Origin: SVTX01 sp045538195
GTDB taxonomy: Bacteria; Bacillota; Clostridia; Oscillospirales; CAG-272
Assembly: GCA_045538195.1 (NCBI GenBank)
Contig: JAZSRA010000034.1
Location: forward strand, 1-58,081
Reading direction: 5' to 3'
DNA length: 58,081 bases
Under the pieces are notes generated by a model. That model saw nothing but the letters and a program-made list of their open reading frames with translations, did no database searches and was not told where the DNA came from. The position numbers were made by a program, and so were the translations under genes. Numbering within the stretch: the first letter of the stretch is position 1; each line of letters opens with the position of its first letter. This document shows, piece by piece, positions 1-8,825 of this stretch.

Positions 1-60
1 TCTTTTTTTATGTAATAATTTGACAAGCAATAAAGCATAATTGCTATGCAGAAGACAAAG

Positions 61-94
61 ATAACCCCGACAGAAACTCTGTCGGGGTTGTTAT
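61..94 (-). terminator. Terminator of the 291-aa gene, family-shared stem
   Basis: Stem ACCCCGACAGA / TCTGTCGGGGT with a very short loop, followed on the minus strand by a T-rich stretch. The same stem recurs at about 1721-1757 and 25019-25050, each time just after a small unrecognised gene (see findings). Confidence 0.75.
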
Positions 95-120
95 TTGGAA
101 ACGTGATTCAATACATTCCA

Positions 121-996
121 TTAAGCTTTGGAAAGTTCATATTTTACATCATTTGGATCAGATTTGTCTGTAATTCTGCAATGATACATCTCTCCGGTGT
201 CTTCGTTTTTGTATACTTGTATTGCTTTCCCATTTTGTATATCAGTATCGAAGAATTTCAAAGGCTTTCCGTCAATGAAAGGAAATGTAATTCCATAACC
301 AAATCTGCGCCACATTCTTTTAGCGACAAATATCTCCTTGCAACGCTCATTACGCCATTTCGTTAAATCCTTGCCCTTTAATTCTTCGGGGGATTGTTCT
401 ATAACATTTTTAATGATGTACTTTTCGGTATTGGAATTAACAAATCTTGAATCAATGTTACATCTATATACAAGATAATAATAATCCGATAAAAACCATT
501 CGTGTCCTATGTGTGAAGCAAGTTCGGGATGGTTTATTTTTTGGGCAGAATCTTTATACAATTTGATTGGCTGTCCATAGAAAATTTTATCGTAAAATAA
601 ATCATTGTAATGCTTTATCCCGTTAAGATATCCTGTTTCAAAAGGCTTAATATTTTCCTTATAAAATTCGTCTATCGTATTTTCAAAGTCTTCTTCATCT
701 ATTGCAAAGAAGTCCCAATGGTAGCCGTCGGAAGTTTTATAATATAATTTGTTACAAGTATGTGTATCTATCAATAAATTATCTTTTATAATATTCTTTG
801 TAATTTTGCTGATTTCGGGATGACATTCTTTTATGATAATACGTAGATATATTTCCGCCCCACCGTTGTACACGGTTTGTTCCAAGATAATAATAGAATC
901 TTTCAACTCCAAATAAAAAAGTTTTGAGCCGTAATTTTCAAAATTGTATTTTGTCAAAGAAACTGTCAACAGGTTTCCTAATATTTTTTTATCCAA
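121..996 (-). CDS. Hypothetical protein, 291 aa
   Basis: I do not recognise the family. The protein is soluble-looking, with no signal peptide or membrane segment, rich in aromatic residues (many Tyr, Phe, Trp) and charged residues, and acidic in the middle (EEDFENTIDEF). The start is a TTG: a strong GGAGG lies seven bases upstream and no ATG occurs nearby in frame. It is divergent from the gene at 1226 and shares a 200-bp intergenic hairpin element with it, and its terminator belongs to the same family as that of its neighbour. It is AT-richer than the housekeeping genes downstream, in keeping with an accessory origin. A role as a cassette-borne immunity or toxin-related protein is possible but unsupported by any motif. 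Confidence 0.75.
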   Translation of the reverse strand: MDKKILGNLLTVSLTKYNFENYGSKLFYLELKDSIIILEQTVYNGGAEIYLRIIIKECHPEISKITKNIIKDNLLIDTHTCNKLYYKTSDGYHWDFFAIDEEDFENTIDEFYKENIKPFETGYLNGIKHYNDLFYDKIFYGQPIKLYKDSAQKINHPELASHIGHEWFLSDYYYLVYRCNIDSRFVNSNTEKYIIKNVIEQSPEELKGKDLTKWRNERCKEIFVAKRMWRRFGYGITFPFIDGKPLKFFDTDIQNGKAIQVYKNEDTGEMYHCRITDKSDPNDVKYELSKA

Positions 997-1041
997 GAAT
1001 TATACCTCCGCCAATAATAAGTGTTCTTATCCATTGCGCTG

Positions 1042-1162
1042 CTTTATCGCGCAAGTTTCGCCTCTCCCAAAGGGAGAGCCTTTGGATGCGCCTATGCATC
1101 TTTAGGGGTATGGGCTTTGCCCGATGCCTTTGTATAACAAAGGCGAAACTGGCGATAAAACA
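1042..1162. repeat. Nested hairpin element between divergent small genes
   Basis: An outer inverted repeat (TTTATCGCgcAAGTTTCGCC at 1043-1062, answered by GGCGAAACTggCGATAAA at 1141-1159) encloses small hairpins: CTCTCCC/GGGAGAG, GATGCg/tGCATC, GGGC/GCCC and GCCTTTG/CAAAGGC. The right half (from AGGGGTATGGGC to the end) is repeated almost exactly at 24697-24754 in front of another small ORF. Confidence 0.7.
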
Positions 1163-1225
1163 GAACGATAAATAAGAATTTGATGAAGAACTATCATGGG
1201 AATAAAAAAGGAGTTTTGGCACTAT

Positions 1226-1681
1226 ATGTGGAATGAAATAAAAAATGAAATTGATATCGAGAACTTGATGAACGAATATAGCGGTTTTCACGATAGCTGT
1301 ATAGTATCAATAAACTATCATAGCGGAGCATTTGTTGATGATGATGGTGCTATGGCAAACGGAGAATTGCTTGAGCATAGCATTGAAATGATATTACATA
1401 GTCAGTGGAATAAACCTATTGAACTGCGTTTTACAGGAGTAAGAAAATGTAATATTGTTGGCTGGGAGGATAATTATTTCTGCGACATTTTTGGTGCATA
1501 TTTGAATTTTCATAGTGACCTACTTGGTAAAACTCGTGATGACAAGCTGATAGTATGGGCGGCTTGGGATGGATTTGATCCCATAAATTATTCGGAAGAA
1601 AAACCGCTTTCCGCTAACGGAAAATACTGTACTTATGTAATTGCTGAAAAGTTGTTTTGGAGAATAATGACGGAGGACTAA
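1226..1681 (+). CDS. Hypothetical protein, 151 aa (FHDSCI motif)
   Basis: Unrecognised small acidic cytoplasmic protein. Near residue 16 it has FHDSCI followed by a strand-rich region and a run of aromatic and acidic residues (GWEDNYFCDIFGAYL), a composition seen in many polymorphic-toxin immunity-like and SMI1-like small proteins, but I cannot assign a family. An upstream in-frame ATG at 1196 exists; I prefer 1226 because AAGGAG (1208-1213) precedes it. It sits between the hairpin element at 1042-1162 and a terminator of the ACCCCGACAGA family, so it looks like the cargo of a cassette. Divergent from the gene ending at 121. Confidence 0.7.
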   Translation: MWNEIKNEIDIENLMNEYSGFHDSCIVSINYHSGAFVDDDGAMANGELLEHSIEMILHSQWNKPIELRFTGVRKCNIVGWEDNYFCDIFGAYLNFHSDLLGKTRDDKLIVWAAWDGFDPINYSEEKPLSANGKYCTYVIAEKLFWRIMTED

Positions 1682-1720
1682 TACAGAGAGACAGATTCCA
1701 ATTTGTCGAACAGATTAAAT

Positions 1721-1757
1721 ACAACCCCGACAGACATTGAAATCTGTCGGGGTTATC
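1721..1757 (+). terminator. Terminator after the 151-aa gene, family-shared stem
   Basis: AACCCCGACAGA / TCTGTCGGGGTT stem with loop cattgaaa. The 3' flank (TTGTTTTCTGCATATCAAAT ... AACATCCTTATGAGAACC) is shared with the copy at 25019-25050. Between these shared blocks sits a GACCGTCGAGGACGCCGGTC stretch absent from the other copies. Confidence 0.75.
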
Positions 1758-1870
1758 TATTTGTTTTCTGCATATCAAATCTTGTGCCAACGGACCGTCG
1801 AGGACGCCGGTCCCTACAAGGAGAATGGTAACATCCTTATGAGAACCAGCCATTTTGCGGTTCTTTTTTG

Positions 1871-2581
1871 TCATTTAAGAGCATTTTTATCGGCATTCGA
1901 CATCTTGTAGGCAAGATTTTCTTCCTCAAAATGATAGAGAAGAAGCGAGCCGTAGGCATCTTTTTCATAATTAACGTCTCCGATGTAATGAACGTCGAGT
2001 ATCACCGCGATAACGGTATCATCTATTTGGATGTCGTCAAATATGAATTTTCTATAATTATAAAGCGTCTTTTGGTGGGAGATAGGATCGCCCGTGGGCA
2101 TAATACGCTCGTAGCACACCGCGGATTCGGTCTTGCCGTCATTGTCGTCCTTGTTCTCGGGGGTGAGGTCGTACATAATTCGCAGGGATACAGAGTAGAC
2201 CTGCTCGTCGCGAGCGGGAACTATGGGTAATTTGTAATCGTCCTTGGTATGTTCAAGAGTGCTGTTGTTGTAGCTGAGAATAACTTGAAGCTGTTCTGCT
2301 TCCTTGATAAACACTGCGCCCTCGTTGGCAAAATAACCGTAGTTTTTTTCTTCGCGGGTGTACTTGCCCTGCTCCTGATAATAAAGCGTAAGGTCGTTTC
2401 CGTATTCCTTGTAAGCCTCGATAAGCTTTTCGTTGGGAGTCAGCGTTTTGATGTTTGAGGGAACTATCTTGCTGTCAATTATTCTGAAAGCCAGTATCCC
2501 GACGATGGTAATGATCAAGAGGGCAAGTAGACCTTTAAAAACAAAGCCCGCGATCCTTAATCCGTATTTTTTCTGTGGCAT
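1871..2581 (-). CDS. Membrane-anchored hypothetical protein, 236 aa
   Basis: One N-terminal membrane segment (about residues 10-30, FVFKGLLALLIITIVGILAF) after a short basic stretch, then a roughly 200-residue extracytoplasmic domain without a recognised motif. The topology suggests an anchored outer-face protein. The start has AAAGGA seven bases upstream. It lies 44 bp downstream of ruvX on the same strand and may be co-transcribed. No lipobox, no catalytic motif. I make no functional assignment. Confidence 0.75.
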   Translation of the reverse strand: MPQKKYGLRIAGFVFKGLLALLIITIVGILAFRIIDSKIVPSNIKTLTPNEKLIEAYKEYGNDLTLYYQEQGKYTREEKNYGYFANEGAVFIKEAEQLQVILSYNNSTLEHTKDDYKLPIVPARDEQVYSVSLRIMYDLTPENKDDNDGKTESAVCYERIMPTGDPISHQKTLYNYRKFIFDDIQIDDTVIAVILDVHYIGDVNYEKDAYGSLLLYHFEEENLAYKMSNADKNALK

Positions 2582-2625
2582 TATTTATTCCTTTCTGATT
2601 TCGGGTTTTGCCGATTTCGAAACGG

Positions 2626-3093
2626 TTATTGCATATTTTTCAGTCTGTCAAGTGCGTTTTGCAGGATTATCTGCGCCGAGAGGGTGTCGATGACCTGCTT
2701 TCTTTTTTGTCCTCTGGTGTCTGTCTCGTTGAGATAGCGGGATGCCGCCATTGTGGTCATTCGCTCGTCCAGCATAACGATAGGCAAGTCTGCGGTGCTT
2801 TCGTCCGCGGACAGATGCTCGCGGAGTATTCGAACGAATTTTTCTGCATGATCGGCGCGAGGACCGTGAGAGCCGTCCATATTGATGGGAAGTCCTACGA
2901 CTATTCCGCCGCTGATATTTTCTTCCTTGACTATCTCGCAGATACGGGCGGCGGTCTTTTGCATACCGCCAACGCTTATCTGATAAAGACCCGAAGCAAC
3001 TATGCGATTTTTGTCGCAGGTGGCAAGTCCCGTGCGCTTATCGCCAAAATCGATGCCAAGGAGTCTGCCCTTTGTGTTAAGTAGTCTTTGCAT
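2626..3093 (-). CDS. ruvX: Putative pre-16S rRNA nuclease / Holliday-junction resolvase-like YqgF
   Basis: RNase H-like fold protein of the YqgF/RuvX family, 155 aa, slightly longer than the usual 135-150. The first strand carries the diagnostic LGIDFGDKRTGLA (residues 12-24); VGLPINMDGS (about 65-74) and LDERMTT (about 108-114) match the second and third conserved blocks including the acidic residues. Family members act in maturation of the 16S rRNA 5' end and have been proposed to process recombination intermediates. The start has GGAG upstream. It is in line with the RNHCP gene 15 bp upstream and with the membrane-anchored protein downstream. Confidence 0.93.
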   Translation of the reverse strand: MQRLLNTKGRLLGIDFGDKRTGLATCDKNRIVASGLYQISVGGMQKTAARICEIVKEENISGGIVVGLPINMDGSHGPRADHAEKFVRILREHLSADESTADLPIVMLDERMTTMAASRYLNETDTRGQKRKQVIDTLSAQIILQNALDRLKNMQ

Positions 3094-3108
3094 TATTGTC
3101 TCCGTAAG

Positions 3109-3444
3109 TTAAATTTTGAAATCCACGCTGGTCAGCTTGATAAGCATCTTCATACTGTCAGGCTGAACCTTTGCTTCGTGGGCGGCCTTATTTCTGTGAA
3201 GCTCGCCGCATTTCGTGCATTTGTGAATGATTATATAGCCCTTTTTTGGGTCGGTCACGACCTTGACAGGCTCCATGGGTGCGCGGCACTCGCAGGCGCG
3301 GTCGCCGGGGTTTATGTCCACATGAAGCGACCAGAGGCAGAACGGGCAGTGATTGCGCGAGGTATAGCCTAAAGGCTCCACTTCGCGCCCGCAGTGAGCG
3401 CAAGTAAATCCGTTGTCGTTTTTTGTAAATCTTTTGCTTTCCAT
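3109..3444 (-). CDS. RNHCP domain zinc-binding protein, 111 aa
   Basis: Small cysteine-rich protein. Two CxxC knuckles (CAHCGRE near residue 13, CTKCGE near 83) flank the block SRNHCPFCLWSLHVD, which is the signature of the RNHCP family, followed by PGDRACECRAPMEPV. The family is thought to bind zinc; its role is unknown. I moved the start to the ATG at 3444 because GGAGG lies eight bases upstream, trimming seven residues from the longest reading frame. It is the first gene of a likely operon with ruvX. Confidence 0.88.
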   Translation of the reverse strand: MESKRFTKNDNGFTCAHCGREVEPLGYTSRNHCPFCLWSLHVDINPGDRACECRAPMEPVKVVTDPKKGYIIIHKCTKCGELHRNKAAHEAKVQPDSMKMLIKLTSVDFKI

Positions 3445-3479
3445 CAAGGTCCTCCAATAGCGCAAAATAATACATTTTA

Positions 3480-3778
3480 ATTATATACTAAATTGATTTA
3501 AAAGTCAAGATGAAAATGCGGCGGAGTGATAAATTGCGGTTTATCGAGGGACTTTGTGGCGAAGCCTATTGAAAGTTTTGCTTTGCTTTTTCAAAAGCGA
3601 CCGCCAATCCAACGCGCGGAGCGTTGGTCGTCGCGCACACGCAGCGAAATCTCCTTATCGGCGTGTTCTTTTTTGCCAAGCGAAGGAAGGCGCTTGCGTC
3701 TACGGCAAGGCGAGAGTGTTTCTCAAAGCGGACCTCGACAGCGAAATCAAAATTGGCGCAAAACTATTTAAATAAACA
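3480..3778. other. Intergenic stretch without a supportable gene
   Basis: About 300 bp, more GC-rich than other spacers and with overlapping open frames on the plus strand, none with a ribosome binding site or recognisable product. Short inverted segments (CCAACGCgcgGAGCGTTGG at about 3607-3625) give it local structure. It may be a decayed gene or a repeat relic. Confidence 0.4.
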
Positions 3779-3813
3779 TAACCGACCCTGCCTCTGCAGG
3801 GTCGGTTATGTTT
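3779..3813. terminator. Hairpin terminator
   Basis: ATAACCGACCCTGC / GCAGGGTCGGTTAT stem (about 14 bp) flanked by A-rich and T-rich ends; it would terminate the minus-strand pheST operon after the 180-aa membrane protein. Confidence 0.85.
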
Positions 3814-4355
3814 TATCTTTCTTCGTATTTGAAGATAGCGCTATGGTAAATTTTTAAAAGCTTATTGGGACTTTTTTTAAGACTGACAAGATAGAAAACG
3901 TCTCCCCCGTTGGAGTGATTTAACGAAAAGATGAGCCTGGTATCGTCTTTGCCGATAGCGTAGAGATTATTGATTTGTTTAACCGTTTCCCAATAACTTT
4001 TTCCGCTTTCAAAGGAAAAAACGTAATAGAGTGTTCCTCTTTTTCGCACTTGTCGAATGGATTTCATCGTGTCCTCGCATACCTCTAATTGACCTTTGTT
4101 GATCGAAACGATTAAAATTAAGGAATCGACCACGTAATAAATCAATATAGACATAAAAGTTACAAGCAAGCAAGTTGCGATGATATCAGCGATCAGAAGG
4201 CCTATCAGATAAAGTAATAATGCTATACCGATAAACAACAGCATGAAGACAATAGTTGCGGGAATACTCTTAAGTACGTTCTTTTTTAGCTTTTGCCCGA
4301 TCTCGGTCTTCGTTATTATCTTGTAGCGTTCTTTTTCGTTATGCATAACGATCAA
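3813..4355 (-). CDS. Membrane protein of unknown function, 180 aa
   Basis: Two strongly hydrophobic segments (about residues 33-55 and 59-84) form a membrane hairpin after a basic N-terminus; the C-terminal 95 residues are polar and probably cytoplasmic. No recognised family. Its ATG overlaps the stop of the DUF896 gene by four bases (ATGA), so it is translationally coupled at the end of the pheS-pheT operon. The last residues run into the terminator. Confidence 0.75.
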   Translation of the reverse strand: MIVMHNEKERYKIITKTEIGQKLKKNVLKSIPATIVFMLLFIGIALLLYLIGLLIADIIATCLLVTFMSILIYYVVDSLILIVSINKGQLEVCEDTMKSIRQVRKRGTLYYVFSFESGKSYWETVKQINNLYAIGKDDTRLIFSLNHSNGGDVFYLVSLKKSPNKLLKIYHSAIFKYEER

Positions 4356-4564
4356 TCCTTTTTCAAAGACTTTTTAGTTCCATCGGGGTACTGGATAACT
4401 GTACTGTCCAGTTGCTGACGGAAATTCTTACGAAATTCAGCGATATACTCGGCGCGGAGCTTGTCTCTTTCGGCTAACTCCTCAGGGGAGAGGGCCTCGC
4501 CCGCCTTGATGCGTCTGGCGTACTCGTTGAGCTTTTTAGTTCTTTCGGATACTGCTTCTGACAT
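4352..4564 (-). CDS. DUF896 family protein, 70 aa
   Basis: Short helical protein of the DUF896 (YnzC/UPF0291) family: the pattern LNEYARRIKAG-LSPEEL-E-LRAEYI--FR-NFR-QLD matches the family along its full length. Members are small cytoplasmic proteins of unknown function, one being linked to the SOS regulon in Bacillus; nothing here shows SOS control. It starts three bases after pheT ends and overlaps the next gene by four bases, so expression follows pheST. Confidence 0.9.
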   Translation of the reverse strand: MSEAVSERTKKLNEYARRIKAGEALSPEELAERDKLRAEYIAEFRKNFRQQLDSTVIQYPDGTKKSLKKD

Positions 4565-4567
4565 ACC

Positions 4568-6967
4568 TTAACCTCTGATATTAAGACCAAGCTTGAAGGA
4601 CAGATCTTTGAGTATCTTGCCCGATACCTTATCTACTTCCTCAACGGTCAATGTTCTGTCGCTTGCGCGGAGGGTTACGCGGAAGGCAACGCTCTTTTTG
4701 CCGGTGCCAAGCTTTTCGCCGCGGAAGATGTCGAAGAGCTTAACGTCCTCACAGAGCTTACCTGCCGCCTTTGCCATAACCTCCTCGATAGTTCCGACCT
4801 CAATATCCTCGTCGCAGACGAAGGAGAAGTCACGGTAAACCGCAGGGAACTTGGGCAGGGGCTTGTAGTCGATAGTCATATCGGAAGCCGCGAAAATAGC
4901 GTCGAAGGAAAGTTCAGCGGCGTAAACGGGGGTATTTACGTCGTAATTCTTTGCGGTGAGGGGGTGGATCTGACCGAAAATACCCAGCTCCTTGCCGTCA
5001 GCGGTGAAGATCTTCGCGCATCTGCCGGGATGATATGCCTTGTCCTCGGAGAAAGCTACAAACTTAGCTTTTTCAATTCCCGCGGATTCGAGAATGTTCT
5101 CGATAACGCCCTTGAGTGAGTAGAAGTCCTCCTCCTTGCCGTAAGCGGCGAGAGTGATGACCTTATTCTCGTCTGGGAGAACGTTGTCGCCCTCGTTAGG
5201 GATATATGTGGTCGCCATCTCAAAGAGACGGACGTCCTCGTTGGAGAAGTTAATGTTTCTTGCCACGACCTCCATCATAGAGGGAAGCGCGGTGGTTCTC
5301 ATTACGCTTGTATCCTCACCGAGAGGATTGCTGATAACAACGCTCTTGCGGAGCTTGCTGTCCTCAGCCATACGAATGTTGTCGTAGTACTTGGGAGAAA
5401 TAAATGAGAAAGTCTGGATCTGGTCAAAGCCCATGCCGTAAAGGAGATGCTCACAATCAACCTCGTACTGCTGCTTGGGAGTTCTGCCACCCTGGGTGGT
5501 CTCTGCGTAAATGCAGGTGGACTTGATCTTGTTGTAGCCGTAGATACGGATAATTTCCTCGGCAATATCCTGCATGCAGGTAAGGTCTGCGCGGAAGGTA
5601 GGAACCGTGATCTCGTTGCCGTCAACCGTACATTCAAGTCGCTCAAGAATGTTCTTCATATAGTCGTAATCAAGCTCAACACCAAGGAACTTGTTTATCT
5701 TTTCTACGTCAAGAGGAAGCTTGACTGCCTCGGGCTTGGTGGGGTAAACGTCGATAATGCCGTCAACTACTTCGCCTGCTCCGAGAAGCTGAACAAGCTC
5801 GCAAGCGCGGAGAAGTCCCGCCATGCAGTTTTCGGGATCAAGACCCTTTTCGAAACGAGCCGAGGACTCGGTTCTCATGCCGTTCTTCTTCGCGGTAACG
5901 CGAACAGAGGGACCCGAGAAGCAAGCAGACTCGAATACGACCGTTGCGGTGCTGTCCTTGATCTCGCTGTTAGCGCCACCCATAACGCCCGCGAGAGCGC
6001 AGGGCTTCTTTTCGTCGCAGATAGCGAGCATGGTGGAGTCAAGCACATGATCCTTGTCGTCAAGAGACTTGAAAAGCTCGCCGTCAGCGGCACGGCGCAC
6101 GTTGATAGCAGAACCGTCGAGCATAGCGTAGTCAAATGCGTGCATAGGCTGACCGTATTCAAGCATAACGTAGTTGGTGATGTCAACGATGTTGTTGATG
6201 GGACGAACACCTGCAGCGCGGAGTCTCATTCTCAGCCAAAGGGGCGAGGGAGCGATCTTGACGTTCTTGACGACCTTTGCCGCATATCGGAAGCAGAGGT
6301 CGGGGTCGCTGATCTTTACCGAAAGATAATTCTCGATCTTGTCGCCGTCGCCAAGCTCCTTGACTACGGGAGCAGGGATGTTCAAGGGCTTATCAAAGCT
6401 GATCGCGGTCTCGCGTGCAAGACCGATTACAGAGAGACAGTCAGGGCGGTTGGAGGTGATCTCGAACTCAACAACAGTATCGTCAAGCATGAGAGCGTCC
6501 TTTATGTCCATTCCCACCTTGTCCTCAAAATCCTTGCCGAGAATGAGGATTCCGTCCTCGATCGCGTCGGGCATATCGTGGAGGGTGAGATTCAATTCTG
6601 CGATAGAGCAGAGCATACCGAAGGATTCAACGCCGCGGAGCTTGCCTGCTTTAATGGTAATATCACCGGGGAGATGAGCGACGGGAATAGCCGCGGGAAC
6701 GATGTCGCCTGCCTTGACGTTCTGCGCGCCTGTAACGATCTGCGTTACCTCGCTGCCGATGTCGACCTGGCAGATCCAAAGGTGGTCGGAGTCGGGGTGG
6801 CGCTCCATGGAAACCACCTTTGCAACCTTTACGTTCTGAATGTCCTCGCCTAAGATCTCAAATCCCTCGACCTTAGAACCCGTGTCGGTCATTCTGTCGC
6901 AGTATTCCTTAGTCGAAATACCGTCTGTATTCGTGAAATCGTGAAGCCATTTAAGTGAAAGATTCAT
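4568..6967 (-). CDS. pheT: Phenylalanine--tRNA ligase beta subunit
   Basis: Beta subunit of the alpha2-beta2 PheRS that charges tRNA-Phe. Length 799 aa is normal. Domains in order: EMAP/OB-type tRNA-binding domain (about 40-150, VERHPDSDHLWICQVDIG-type block), B3/B4 editing region (about 205-390, with EITSNRPDCLS and the VMLEYGQPMHAFD block), B5 (about 400-470), core, and C-terminal ferredoxin-like anticodon-binding domain (about 700-799, PLPKFPAVYRDFSFV). I start at MNLSLKWL because AGGAGG lies seven bases upstream; the longer frame adds six residues. It follows pheS by 14 bp, under the T-box at 8047-8322. Confidence 0.97.
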   Translation of the reverse strand: MNLSLKWLHDFTNTDGISTKEYCDRMTDTGSKVEGFEILGEDIQNVKVAKVVSMERHPDSDHLWICQVDIGSEVTQIVTGAQNVKAGDIVPAAIPVAHLPGDITIKAGKLRGVESFGMLCSIAELNLTLHDMPDAIEDGILILGKDFEDKVGMDIKDALMLDDTVVEFEITSNRPDCLSVIGLARETAISFDKPLNIPAPVVKELGDGDKIENYLSVKISDPDLCFRYAAKVVKNVKIAPSPLWLRMRLRAAGVRPINNIVDITNYVMLEYGQPMHAFDYAMLDGSAINVRRAADGELFKSLDDKDHVLDSTMLAICDEKKPCALAGVMGGANSEIKDSTATVVFESACFSGPSVRVTAKKNGMRTESSARFEKGLDPENCMAGLLRACELVQLLGAGEVVDGIIDVYPTKPEAVKLPLDVEKINKFLGVELDYDYMKNILERLECTVDGNEITVPTFRADLTCMQDIAEEIIRIYGYNKIKSTCIYAETTQGGRTPKQQYEVDCEHLLYGMGFDQIQTFSFISPKYYDNIRMAEDSKLRKSVVISNPLGEDTSVMRTTALPSMMEVVARNINFSNEDVRLFEMATTYIPNEGDNVLPDENKVITLAAYGKEEDFYSLKGVIENILESAGIEKAKFVAFSEDKAYHPGRCAKIFTADGKELGIFGQIHPLTAKNYDVNTPVYAAELSFDAIFAASDMTIDYKPLPKFPAVYRDFSFVCDEDIEVGTIEEVMAKAAGKLCEDVKLFDIFRGEKLGTGKKSVAFRVTLRASDRTLTVEEVDKVSGKILKDLSFKLGLNIRG

Positions 6968-6981
6968 AACTCTACCTCCTA

Positions 6982-8004
6982 TCAAAACTGCTCGATGAAG
7001 CGTACGTCATTCTCATAGAAATGACGAATGTCACCGATGTGGTATTTGAGCATGGCGATACGCTCAACGCCCATACCGAAAGCAAAGCCGCTGTAGACCT
7101 CGGGGTCAATTCCGCAGTTGCGAAGCACATTGGGGTGAACCATACCCGCGCCGAGGATCTCTATCCAACCCTCGCCCTTGCAAAGACGGCAACCTTTACC
7201 GCCGCACATAAAGCAGGAGATATCAACCTCTGCGGAAGGCTCGGTGAAGGGGAAGTGGTGAGGACGGAAACGAACTCTGGTCTCCTCGCCGAACTCCTGT
7301 TTCGCAAAGGTCTCAAGCATACCCTTAAGGTCTGCCATAGTGATGCCCTTGTCAACTACAAGTCCTTCCATCTGGTGGAAAAGAGGGGAGTGCGTTGCGT
7401 CCATAGCGTCGCTTCTGTAAACGCGACCGGGGGAGATTATACGGATCGGGGGCTTCTGCACCTCCATAGTTCTCGCCTGAACGGGAGAGGTCTGCGAACG
7501 AAGGAGGATCTTGTCGGTGATGTAGAAGGTGTCCTGCGTGTCGCGCGCGGGGTGATTCTCGGGAATATTCAGAGCCTGGAAATTGTAGTAGTCGTACTCG
7601 ACCTCGGGACCCTCGGCAATAGAGAATCCCATGCCGATAAAGATCTCCTCCATATCTCTCTGTACGAGAGTGAGGGGGTGACGGTGACCGACCTTTGCCT
7701 TTTTGCCGGGAACGGTAACGTCAAGCTTTTCAGCGGCAAGCTTTGCGTCAAGAGCGGCGTCTGCAAGAACAGACTTCTTTTCGGTGATAGCCGACTCGAT
7801 CTCGGCTCTTACCTCGTTAGCGATCTGACCTACTACGGGTCTTTCCTCAGCAGAGAGCTGACCCATACCGCGAAGAACCGCGGTAAGCTCGCCCTTTTTG
7901 CCGAGATACTTGATTCTGAGGGCTTCAAGAGCCGCGTCATCGGTCTCGGGAGAGGCGATTGCTTCAAGAGCCTCAACCTTTATGCGATTAAGTGTTTCTT
8001 TCAT
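6982..8004 (-). CDS. pheS: Phenylalanine--tRNA ligase alpha subunit
   Basis: Catalytic class II subunit of PheRS, 340 aa, normal size. N-terminal coiled coil (about 1-85), then HPLTLV, the motif 2 region (RVYRSDAMDATHSPLFHQMEGLVVD split around residues 195-220), SAEVDISCFMCGG and motif 3 GFAFGMGVERIAMLKY near the C-terminus. The start at 8004 has AAAGGA upstream; the longer frame would read back into the T-box terminator. First gene of the operon pheS-pheT-DUF896-membrane protein, induced by uncharged tRNA-Phe through the T-box. Confidence 0.97.
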   Translation of the reverse strand: MKETLNRIKVEALEAIASPETDDAALEALRIKYLGKKGELTAVLRGMGQLSAEERPVVGQIANEVRAEIESAITEKKSVLADAALDAKLAAEKLDVTVPGKKAKVGHRHPLTLVQRDMEEIFIGMGFSIAEGPEVEYDYYNFQALNIPENHPARDTQDTFYITDKILLRSQTSPVQARTMEVQKPPIRIISPGRVYRSDAMDATHSPLFHQMEGLVVDKGITMADLKGMLETFAKQEFGEETRVRFRPHHFPFTEPSAEVDISCFMCGGKGCRLCKGEGWIEILGAGMVHPNVLRNCGIDPEVYSGFAFGMGVERIAMLKYHIGDIRHFYENDVRFIEQF

Positions 8005-8046
8005 TTTGAAATTCCTTTCAAATATATAGAGTTTAATTTTAAACAA

Positions 8047-8322
8047 AAATAAAGTCCCAATTCTCGAAAGAGAATTGGGACGGAAAAACATAATTTCCGC
8101 GGTACCACCCGCATTTTGGCTCTGAAAAATAACAAAGCCAACACTTTGTTGACAGATAACGGTGTCTGCCGTGCTTGGCTATTAGTCGAAATCCGACTTT
8201 GACCGAGCAAGCTCCGAAGGGAAATGCCGCATTTTCGCATATATCCGCTCACACCGACCGCGGACTCTCTGAAATATGACCTGAAAAAGGGCTGACTTCA
8301 TCATAGCCTTTAACTTTATACA
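8047..8322 (-). promoter_or_regulatory. T-box leader of pheST, Phe specifier
   Basis: On the minus strand: the AGAGAGTCCGCGG/GGTGTGAGCG stem-I block, a TTC codon before CCTTCGGAGC in the position of the specifier (TTC is Phe, matching the gene), and the T-box sequence GGGTGGTACCGCGG (8097-8110) whose TGGT pairs with the uncharged tRNA end. A terminator stem GTCCCAATTCTC / GAGAATTGGGAC plus T-run (8052-8080) follows. Uncharged tRNA-Phe should favour the antiterminator. Confidence 0.95.
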
Positions 8323-8330
8323 TCTTATAT

Positions 8331-8359
8331 ATTATATCATTATTATAAAATTTTCGCAA
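8331..8359 (-). promoter_or_regulatory. Promoter of the pheST T-box transcript
   Basis: TTGCGA (8354-8359) and TATAAT (8331-8336) on the minus strand with a 17-bp spacer, just upstream of the T-box. Confidence 0.7.
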
Positions 8360-8419
8360 GTGTGCTTTTTGCAAAAATAACGCCGCTTGAAATGGGCTTT
8401 TTGATGCATTTTGCACAAA

Positions 8420-8728
8420 TCAAAAGACTTTAAAATAGAAAAGCGCAAATATTGCCGCCACTTGAATTACAATTATGGCAGGTATGCCCAGCATAAATTT
8501 CAGATGCTTTGTCTTGTGACGGATAAGCAACATCGTAATAAACATCGCTACACTTCCGCCAAGCGCCGAGAGAATGAGCAGAGTTTTTTCGGGCGTGCGA
8601 AGCTCCACTCGGTTCTTTTTCGAGATCTTCTTGTCGTAAACGCAGACGATAATTGAAATGAGAGAAATTATCAACGTATAAACAATAAGAATCGATAAAA
8701 CAGGATTGTTCTGAATAAACTCGGGCAT
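8420..8728 (-). CDS. DUF1294 family small membrane protein, 102 aa
   Basis: Three to four hydrophobic segments (about residues 10-30, 43-65 and 78-100) and the RHKTKHLKFMLGIP block between the second and third, which is the recognisable DUF1294 signature. The start at 8728 is set by AAGGAG just upstream; the longer frame reads into a terminator. Function unknown. It lies downstream of the glnS terminator and ends shortly before the pheST promoter region, as a single-gene unit. Confidence 0.85.
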   Translation of the reverse strand: MPEFIQNNPVLSILIVYTLIISLISIIVCVYDKKISKKNRVELRTPEKTLLILSALGGSVAMFITMLLIRHKTKHLKFMLGIPAIIVIQVAAIFALFYFKVF

Positions 8729-8772
8729 GATTATTCTCCTTATTTTAGGAAAGTTTTTGAAAGTTGGGGGTG

Positions 8773-8815
8773 TGTGGGAAGAAAACTTTTTGAAAAAAGT
8801 TTTCTTCCCCCACAA
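8773..8815 (-). terminator. glnS terminator with swapped-stem flank
   Basis: GAAGAAAACTTTTT / AAAAAGTTTTCTTC hairpin set in a GGGGGTGTGTGGG ... CCCCCACAATCAT frame. The frame, not the stem, recurs at 48543-48592. Confidence 0.8.
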
Positions 8816-8825
8816 TCATTCCATA

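Noticed and set aside
5447..6853. 468-aa frame opposite pheT, and 620-aa frame opposite leuS at 21368-23230
   Set aside because: Antisense shadows created by codon bias in highly conserved synthetase genes; no start signals or recognisable products.
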